Shown one piece after another: positions 23,828 to 27,932 of a DNA stretch of 27,932 nt. The stretch lies in IMG/VR virus record IMGVR_UViG_3300032524_000350, positions 1-27,932 of that record; one strand, written 5' to 3'. The position numbers and the translations under genes were made by a program. The DNA is from a virus. Position 1 is the first letter of the stretch, and each line of letters begins with the position of its first letter. The notes under the pieces were generated by a model, which did not search any database, was not told the DNA's origin, and was given only the letters and a program-made list of their open reading frames with translations.

Positions 23828-24366
23828 CTGGAAGTATTCGGGTACCGTTGGAGCTTGCGCAATCCATTATTGCGGGTAGAGCGGTAGGCTTCGATATTGT
23901 TGAATGGTTTGAAGCCTACATGGGATGGAATTGCGATAACCCAGGTGTTCGAGATAAGTCTATGGCTATCTTACATGCACTAAATGAAACTACAAACATA
24001 GAAGCATTTGGTCAGGCCCGATGGGTTTGCGGATTGGTATTACCCGATTGGCGGATTTATGAAATACACGAGGTCTCCAATTGGGGAACGCAGGGTCCGT
24101 GCTTTCCGACCAATGTTTGTAAGGTGGTGCTCTACAACCTGGAACAAAGCTGCCTGGGTAAACCCTACCTTGTTGTTGGTAAGGCCGACAGCATCGCTGC
24201 TGCATTTGTTGTGGCTATCTTGAAGGCGGTCGGAGGAAGGGGTGAGGTGGTGGTTACAAGGCACCCCATTGACGAGTTGGTAAGGATGCTGCCCCCAGGG
24301 GACGTTGACCCGGACCAAGTGGAACGGTGGCGAGCATATTGCGACGAACAAGTCAAGGTAAAATAG
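23824..24366 (+). CDS. hypothetical protein
   Basis: The start is TTG at 23824, inside the end of the MazG gene, with GGAGAAG upstream. The 180 residues include several Trp/Cys-rich segments (GWNCDNPGV, RWVCGLVLPDW) and a C-terminal half with an AIAAAFVVAILKAVGG-like hydrophobic helix (about 125-140) that may pack internally. No family was recognised. Its TAG stop is also the first element of cassette copy 3. Confidence 0.55.
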   Translation: MTGSIRVPLELAQSIIAGRAVGFDIVEWFEAYMGWNCDNPGVRDKSMAILHALNETTNIEAFGQARWVCGLVLPDWRIYEIHEVSNWGTQGPCFPTNVCKVVLYNLEQSCLGKPYLVVGKADSIAAAFVVAILKAVGGRGEVVVTRHPIDELVRMLPPGDVDPDQVERWRAYCDEQVKVK

Positions 24367-24369
24367 TTG

Positions 24370-24398
24370 TTGCCTTTTGCGGGTAAGTATGGAAGAAT
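24370..24398 (+). promoter_or_regulatory. promoter cassette copy 3 (sigma70-like, extended -10)
   Basis: TTGCCT (24370-24375) and AAGAAT (24393-24398) are 17 bases apart, with TGG directly before the -10. The leader GAAGTCTGGATTAGAAAAGG is nearly the same as in copy 2. It begins after a TAG stop and serves the gene at 24427. Confidence 0.75.
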
Positions 24399-24426
24399 GA
24401 AGTCTGGATTAGAAAAGGAGAACACC

Positions 24427-24594
24427 GTGACAAAGTTCAAAGTTTATTACCGCGATCCCAAGACCGACGTGCGTGGCACGTGGAAAACGGATGGCCGTAA
24501 CCCAGGGGAAGTGCGCAAAGCCTTCTTCTCCGACCCGGTCTTCAAAGGTCGTCACATTTTCAAGGTAAAGAAAGTGAAAGTGAAGGTGAAGTGA
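24427..24594 (+). CDS. small basic hypothetical protein
   Basis: The start is GTG at 24427 (AAAAGGAGAACACCGTG). The 55 residues are basic and end in a Lys/Val repeat (FKVKKVKVKVK), giving a likely nucleic-acid- or surface-binding tail. No domain is recognised. The first codons (V-T-K-F) match those of the gene behind cassette copy 1 (V-T-N-F), so the repeat reaches past the start codon. Confidence 0.6.
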   Translation: MTKFKVYYRDPKTDVRGTWKTDGRNPGEVRKAFFSDPVFKGRHIFKVKKVKVKVK

Positions 24595-24803
24595 TGGTAT
24601 TACGTATCCTGAATTATGTCTATGTGGCCATACTCATCGCCTTTGTTGTTGGGGGTGCATGGCTCATTGCCAATGTGTGGGCATCATACCCGATTGTTAG
24701 TGTTTCCCAGACCACCGGCGAATGCGTCCGGGTAATCGGCGGGGATAAGCAATATGGCTGCGACAGCATGCCGGATCGTTACATGCATGTGTGGGTGAAG
24801 TGA
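24594..24803 (+). CDS. small single-pass membrane protein
   Basis: ATG 24594 overlaps the previous stop (TGATG). The 69 residues have one hydrophobic segment (about 5-30) followed by an outside domain with two cysteines in SQTTGECVRVIG and YGCDSMPDRY. The C-terminal part resembles a widespread family of tiny phage membrane proteins, from memory. The function is unknown. Confidence 0.65.
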   Translation: MVLRILNYVYVAILIAFVVGGAWLIANVWASYPIVSVSQTTGECVRVIGGDKQYGCDSMPDRYMHVWVK

Positions 24804-24804
24804 T

Positions 24805-25542
24805 ATGAACCAGATAGTACATGACAATTGCATTCTGCGGGGCGAAGTTGGCAGTGGAGCTCACGGGACCGGGCTGCCCGGTCAGGAAGATATTGACCAC
24901 ATGGGCATCTTCATAGAGCCAGCCGTCAACGTCTGCGGCCTCCATCCGCTTGATCACTATGTCTATAGAGATCAACCGGAGGGAGTGCGCAGCCAACCGG
25001 GAGACCTGGACCTCGTGATGTACAGCCTGCGCAAGTGGTGCCGGTTGGCGGTCAAAGGCAATCCAAGCGTCATCATGTTGCTGTGGTTGCCGGAATACAC
25101 TGTGCGTTCCGAACTAGGTTCTGCGTTGATTGGTATTCGGAAAGCATTTGTTGGTAAATCTGCTGGCCAAGCCTACCTTGGTTATCTCATCCAACAAGAA
25201 AAAGCCCTGCTCGGCTTGCGCTCCAAAAAGGTTACCCGACCGGAGCTTGTTGAGAAATTTGGGTACGATACCAAATTCGCCATGCATGCTCTCCGCCTTG
25301 GGCTTCAGGGAATTGAATACCTCACGGAAGGGCACTTGTCTATTCCCGTGCAGGAACCTTATCGGTCAATGCTGACCTCAATGCGCCGAGGAGAAATTGA
25401 TTTCGATGAAACAAAAGCCCTTATTGCTGGGGCGAAGGATCGTTTGCGGAAGGCCATTGATGCCTGCCCGTTTGTAATTGATATTGAAGCCGTGGAAAAG
25501 TTTATGGTCATGGCACACAAGGATCATTGGGATGACACCTGA
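24805..25542 (+). CDS. Predicted nucleotidyltransferase (RlaP-like, DNA polymerase beta superfamily)
   Basis: The 245 residues show the polymerase-beta core: GSGAHGTGLPGQEDIDHMG (residues 17-34), with D29 and D31 as metal ligands, and a third acidic site near GDLDLVMYSL (D67/D69). This is the arrangement of RlaP-type nucleotidyltransferases, which are linked to RNA repair and ligation but also occur alone in phages. No RNA ligase gene is visible in this window. ATG 24805 follows the previous stop. Confidence 0.82.
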   Translation: MNQIVHDNCILRGEVGSGAHGTGLPGQEDIDHMGIFIEPAVNVCGLHPLDHYVYRDQPEGVRSQPGDLDLVMYSLRKWCRLAVKGNPSVIMLLWLPEYTVRSELGSALIGIRKAFVGKSAGQAYLGYLIQQEKALLGLRSKKVTRPELVEKFGYDTKFAMHALRLGLQGIEYLTEGHLSIPVQEPYRSMLTSMRRGEIDFDETKALIAGAKDRLRKAIDACPFVIDIEAVEKFMVMAHKDHWDDT

Positions 25543-25876
25543 TCTTATCAATGGACTGTTCGAAATATGCGGTGGCTTTTTTATCCTATTGAGCATTCTA
25601 AAGCTCAATCGCGATAAGAAAGTTTCCGGGGTGAGCTACCTCACCGTGGGCTTTTGGACGGTGTGGGGATTATGGAACCTGTACTTCTACCCGCACCTGG
25701 GCCAAACATGGAGCTCATGGGGAGCGGTTGGGGTGGTCCTCACCAATTCAATTTATCTGTGGATGTTGGTTTATTATTCTGGGAAAAAGCCCAAAGGTGG
25801 GGTGGTGGCTTGGGACGATGCAAACATCACCAATCATGAAGAAGTCGCTGTATTGCGGGAAGGTGGAGAATTATGA
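25532..25876 (+). CDS. multi-pass membrane protein
   Basis: ATG 25532 overlaps the nucleotidyltransferase stop. The 114 residues have three predicted membrane segments (about 4-24, 33-53 and 60-80), with a charged loop NRDKKVSGVSY between the first two. The tail is hydrophilic and acidic. The pattern resembles a common phage membrane family and could relate to SemiSWEET-like transporters, but this is unproven. The end overlaps the next gene (ATGA). Confidence 0.65.
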   Translation: MTPDLINGLFEICGGFFILLSILKLNRDKKVSGVSYLTVGFWTVWGLWNLYFYPHLGQTWSSWGAVGVVLTNSIYLWMLVYYSGKKPKGGVVAWDDANITNHEEVAVLREGGEL

Positions 25877-26112
25877 CGGCCAAGGTAACAGCGTGGAAAC
25901 GGCATGGAGAACGTCACCTAACCCATTGCGGAATTGATGACGAGGAAGCAATTAAATTCGAAGTGTCCTATAGTGGTATGGTATACCAATGTTGCACTTT
26001 AGATTTTGATAATCTGTTTCAAGCACAGCGGGTGGTAAGTGCATTAAATAATTCATTTGAAGCTGGTAAGGTGGCAAAGCTGGCTGAATTACGTAACTTT
26101 TTGGGAGTGTGA
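25873..26112 (+). CDS. small hypothetical phage protein
   Basis: The 79 residues overlap the membrane gene stop. A beta-rich start (FEVSYSGMVYQCCTLDF) is followed by a helical end (QRVVSALNNSFEAGKVAKL), a pattern I recall from small phage proteins without a known function. No signal peptide or membrane segment is present. Confidence 0.6.
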   Translation: MTAKVTAWKRHGERHLTHCGIDDEEAIKFEVSYSGMVYQCCTLDFDNLFQAQRVVSALNNSFEAGKVAKLAELRNFLGV

Positions 26113-26116
26113 TTAA

Positions 26117-26362
26117 ATGTGTAACCTATTCCACGTGATTGACGAAGTGCAGTGCGTTACCCGGTGCGGCGGAGTATTTCGGCAAGTGGCCGTGTTTCGT
26201 CGTGGGGTGGAACTGTTTGCGCGCCACGGCAACGGGTTTATCCGCCTCGAGAGCCGGGGCGTAACCTCCGCTCCCAAAGTATCCTGGGACGGGATGGAAG
26301 ATCACGATGATATTGCTAAGGATGGTGGCCGCTTCAATGCCCCATATTGGAAGGAGAAGTGA
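26117..26362 (+). CDS. small hypothetical protein
   Basis: The 81 residues begin with MCNLFHVIDEVQCVTRCGG and contain a conserved-looking Arg/Gly strand part, then an acidic tail. No known domain. The ATG at 26117 comes just after the previous stop, without a strong ribosome-binding site, so coupling is likely. Confidence 0.5.
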   Translation: MCNLFHVIDEVQCVTRCGGVFRQVAVFRRGVELFARHGNGFIRLESRGVTSAPKVSWDGMEDHDDIAKDGGRFNAPYWKEK

Positions 26363-26363
26363 G

Positions 26364-26594
26364 ATGAAGAAATTGCTTTATGTTGTTGCACTGATTGTCG
26401 TTGGCTTGACTGCTGGGTGTGCATATCAACCGCTTGTGGACGTGAAGGCGTCCAAGCAACCGGCTGCCGTACAAGAAGATCAGATGTTCTGCGAATGGCT
26501 CATCGGAAAATCCGAAACCAAATGGTTTGGCTCTTCCGATGAAGAAATGATCCGGCGATGCCTTAAAGGCCGTGGGGTCAGTGTGATACGATGA
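26364..26594 (+). CDS. small lipoprotein
   Basis: ATG 26364 follows AAGGAG. The 76 residues begin with KK and a hydrophobic helix ending in LTAGC, a lipobox with C19 as the modified cysteine, so the mature protein is a periplasm-facing lipoprotein of about 58 residues. The mature part holds two further cysteines and a C-terminal CLKGRGVSVI. It overlaps the next gene and shares its termini with it. Confidence 0.75.
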   Translation: MKKLLYVVALIVVGLTAGCAYQPLVDVKASKQPAAVQEDQMFCEWLIGKSETKWFGSSDEEMIRRCLKGRGVSVIR

Positions 26595-27118
26595 ACAGGA
26601 CAATAACACTTCTTATTGGCCTGTTCATCGTTTCCGCCTGTGCTGTTCCCAGGCCGATGGTTGACGTGGCCAGCGTGGGCGACGCCCAGTTGTACCAGCG
26701 TGACCTTATCGAATGCTCGGCGTTGGCCAAGCACGGTGTAAGCACCACGGAGGTAATGAAAGATACCTTGGGTGAGGGGGTGGTGGTGTCCGGAGCATCG
26801 AACGCCATCCTCGGCAATGCTGCGGGAGCCTCGTTCACCGGTGCTGCTCTAAGTACAGGAATTGCCGGTGGTATACTCGGTGCATTTATCCGTTCTCCTC
26901 ATGACATCGAAAAAGCAGAAATGGACACAACGGCTCGGTGCTTGGTGCAACGGGGATACACCGTCATCAATGCCGACCAATTCGACATCTACACGTCCGA
27001 CTGCTTACAGGAACAATGGCAACGTACCCGCCAACCAATAATCATGTCCTGGTCGGGTGAAGTTCAGAATTGTATCAACCAACGTATGTTAATGGAGAAG
27101 AAAGATGACCCAAGCTGA
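26591..27118 (+). CDS. lipoprotein with glycine-zipper segment
   Basis: The 175 residues start with a signal peptide ending in VSAC (C17, clear lipobox). Residues about 62-100 form a Gly/Ala-rich, glycine-zipper-like hydrophobic stretch that could insert in or oligomerise on a membrane. The parts before and after resemble the 76-residue lipoprotein next to it (PMVDV near the start, ARCLVQRGYTVI after the zipper). Lysis, superinfection exclusion or envelope modification are all possible. ATG 26591 overlaps the previous stop. Confidence 0.75.
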   Translation: MNRTITLLIGLFIVSACAVPRPMVDVASVGDAQLYQRDLIECSALAKHGVSTTEVMKDTLGEGVVVSGASNAILGNAAGASFTGAALSTGIAGGILGAFIRSPHDIEKAEMDTTARCLVQRGYTVINADQFDIYTSDCLQEQWQRTRQPIIMSWSGEVQNCINQRMLMEKKDDPS

Positions 27119-27305
27119 AAAGTTCGAAGCCCACAACGCTGAGTTTGCAGTGGTGCAGGCGGAAGTCCTGACCAAGGACAAGAAGCGTATCTATAACGGA
27201 AAAGATCAGGCCAACATTGGCTTCACTCGGTACAAGTTCGAGGATGGTTCGGTGCGGACGGTGGCCTGTGGCTCATTAAAGAAAATGCCAAGGTGGCTAA
27301 TTTAG
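27105..27305 (+). CDS. small hypothetical protein
   Basis: The 66 residues overlap the lipoprotein end by 14 bases, with GGAG upstream. A charged helix (about 1-20) leads to a segment GFTRYKFEDGSVRTVACG of beta type. No family was recognised. Its TAG stop belongs to cassette copy 4. Confidence 0.55.
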   Translation: MTQAEKFEAHNAEFAVVQAEVLTKDKKRIYNGKDQANIGFTRYKFEDGSVRTVACGSLKKMPRWLI

Positions 27306-27308
27306 GTG

Positions 27309-27337
27309 TTGCCTTTTGCTGGGAAACGTGCGAGAAT
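27309..27337 (+). promoter_or_regulatory. promoter cassette copy 4 (sigma70-like, extended -10)
   Basis: TTGCCT (27309-27314) and GAGAAT (27332-27337) are 17 bases apart, with TGC before the -10. The core reads TTGCCTTTTGCTGGGAAA, the most divergent of the four copies. The leader again has GGATTAGAAAAGGAGAA before a GTG start at 27365. Confidence 0.72.
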
Positions 27338-27364
27338 ACGTCAGGATTAGAAAAGGAGAATACT

Positions 27365-27736
27365 GTGACCACCAAATATACCCTTCAGGACGGACTGGCG
27401 TTTGTGGTAATTACTGGCACCAAAAGGTTTCTTACCTGGCGCACCAGCGTGGCCATGATTGGTTACGAAGACTTGGACCTGGAAACGGTCCGCAACGTTG
27501 TCAATGAAGAAGGGATGGAGCTGGCTCGGCGTTCGCGGATTTGGAAAGCGCATGAGCACATGCTCTCCCTGGGCTTTACAGCTGATAGAGATCGTCGTCG
27601 CAATACTCCTCGTTTTATTTATTACAAAGCCGAAGACGGTCGCCATGGGTTTATTTCCAAAGGCTCTGTCTGGGTTTCTCCGGCCAATAAATGGTCGTCG
27701 GAAAAGGTTGCAACTTTTAAGAATGGGGAAGGGTGA
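27365..27736 (+). CDS. hypothetical protein behind cassette copy 4
   Basis: The start is GTG at 27365, eight bases after AAAAGGAG, and the first codons (V-T-T) resemble those behind copies 1 and 3. The 123 residues have a beta-rich start (FVVITGTKRFLTW), a helical middle (WKAHEHMLSLGF) and a beta C-terminal part. No motif or membrane segment was recognised. Confidence 0.6.
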   Translation: MTTKYTLQDGLAFVVITGTKRFLTWRTSVAMIGYEDLDLETVRNVVNEEGMELARRSRIWKAHEHMLSLGFTADRDRRRNTPRFIYYKAEDGRHGFISKGSVWVSPANKWSSEKVATFKNGEG

Positions 27737-27828
27737 TGGCCGACCGTGGGCTTATAGTGAAGAGGGGCAATGTGCCCGACCACAAAGGAACTTATCAACT
27801 TACAAAGAAGGGAGACGATTATGCATAG
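27736..27828 (+). CDS. very small ORF (30 residues)
   Basis: An ATG overlapping the previous stop (TGATG) opens a 30-residue frame, and its end overlaps the next ATG (27821). The peptide (GLIVKRG, then GTYQLTKKGDDYA) resembles the wing end of a winged helix but is too short for a domain. Coupling on both sides suggests translation, possibly as a leader for the gene after it. Weak evidence. Confidence 0.4.
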   Translation: MADRGLIVKRGNVPDHKGTYQLTKKGDDYA

Positions 27829-27932
27829 ACCAATGTTCAGTTTTAGCCGAGGAGTTGGGTTGGCAGCCGCAATGGCAGCCATGATGGCTGGGCCCATTCA
27901 TATGGGCGGTGGGGCCTTGAAGCCCAAAGGAC
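27821..27932 (+). CDS. 5' part of a gene cut by the window end
   Basis: ATG 27821 follows GGGAG. The visible 37 residues are Met/Ala/Gly-rich, with a hydrophobic LAAAMAAMMAG stretch, and the frame is open at the window edge. This could be a signal or membrane segment. No function can be given. Confidence 0.5.
   Translation, partial: MHRPMFSFSRGVGLAAAMAAMMAGPIHMGGGALKPKG

Noticed and set aside
1-27932. tRNA genes, CRISPR array, insertion sequences, attachment sites
   Set aside because: No T-loop pattern, regular repeats with spacers, transposase genes or integrase were found.

Overview
The window is a densely packed stretch of a tailed double-stranded DNA phage (Caudoviricetes) genome. All genes I support lie on the + strand. 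Most neighbours overlap by 1-20 bases (ATGA or TGATG junctions), GTG and TTG starts are common, and no gap between genes exceeds about 125 bases. Two proteins with bacterial lipobox signal peptides suggest a Gram-negative host. I see no structural, packaging or integrase genes, so this is the replication, nucleotide-metabolism, DNA-modification and accessory part of the genome. No tRNA, CRISPR array or insertion sequence was seen.

Layout. (1) 1-4366: an ssDNA-binding-like protein with an SSB-type acidic tail, a hairpin, a RecD/Dda-like SF1 helicase, a class II-like ribonucleotide reductase, a DUF4031-like small protein and a DNA-binding-like protein behind its own promoter. (2) 4367-4491: a small terminator-like hairpin followed by a long, exact inverted repeat. 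(3) 4492-11772: a coupled gene train that I read as a thymidine hypermodification pathway: an amino-acid:DNA-transferase-like enzyme (aGPT-pyrophosphorylase family), two unknowns, an FAD-dependent oxidoreductase/lyase-like enzyme, an amidoligase, a low-molecular-weight phosphatase, a 5-hmdU DNA kinase-like P-loop enzyme, its helical/HhH-like partner, another unknown, a thymidylate-synthase-family enzyme (likely dUMP hydroxymethylase) and an HD nucleotidase. (4) 11747-18476: a DUF3310 protein, a family A DNA polymerase, an HNH nuclease, a MazG-like enzyme, a PD-(D/E)XK nuclease, a tandem-HTH regulator and a primase-helicase. (5) 18476-27932: accessory genes: a zinc peptidase, a large unknown protein, a sulfotransferase split by a frameshift, a GHKL-like ATPase with an SSB-like tail, a zinc-ribbon MazG protein, an RlaP-like nucleotidyltransferase, small membrane proteins, two related lipoproteins and small unknowns.

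How the genes could work together. The TS-family enzyme would make 5-hydroxymethyl-dUMP, and the HD, MazG and DUF3310 proteins would adjust nucleotide pools. After replication by the polymerase, helicase, primase and SSB-like proteins, the kinase would phosphorylate 5-hmdU in DNA. The transferase would then install an amino acid, and the FAD enzyme would trim it to an amine. The amidoligase, which overlaps the FAD gene, is the unusual part. It sits where known pathways use an acetyltransferase or decarboxylase, so it may build an amide-linked base modification I do not know to be described. This reading rests on family recognition and gene order; nothing has been tested.

A second theme is a repeated promoter-leader-RBS cassette found four times (3728, 19046, 24364, 27303). 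Each copy includes the stop codon of the gene before it and drives a small orphan gene or gene group, as if accessory modules were added with a standard expression signal.
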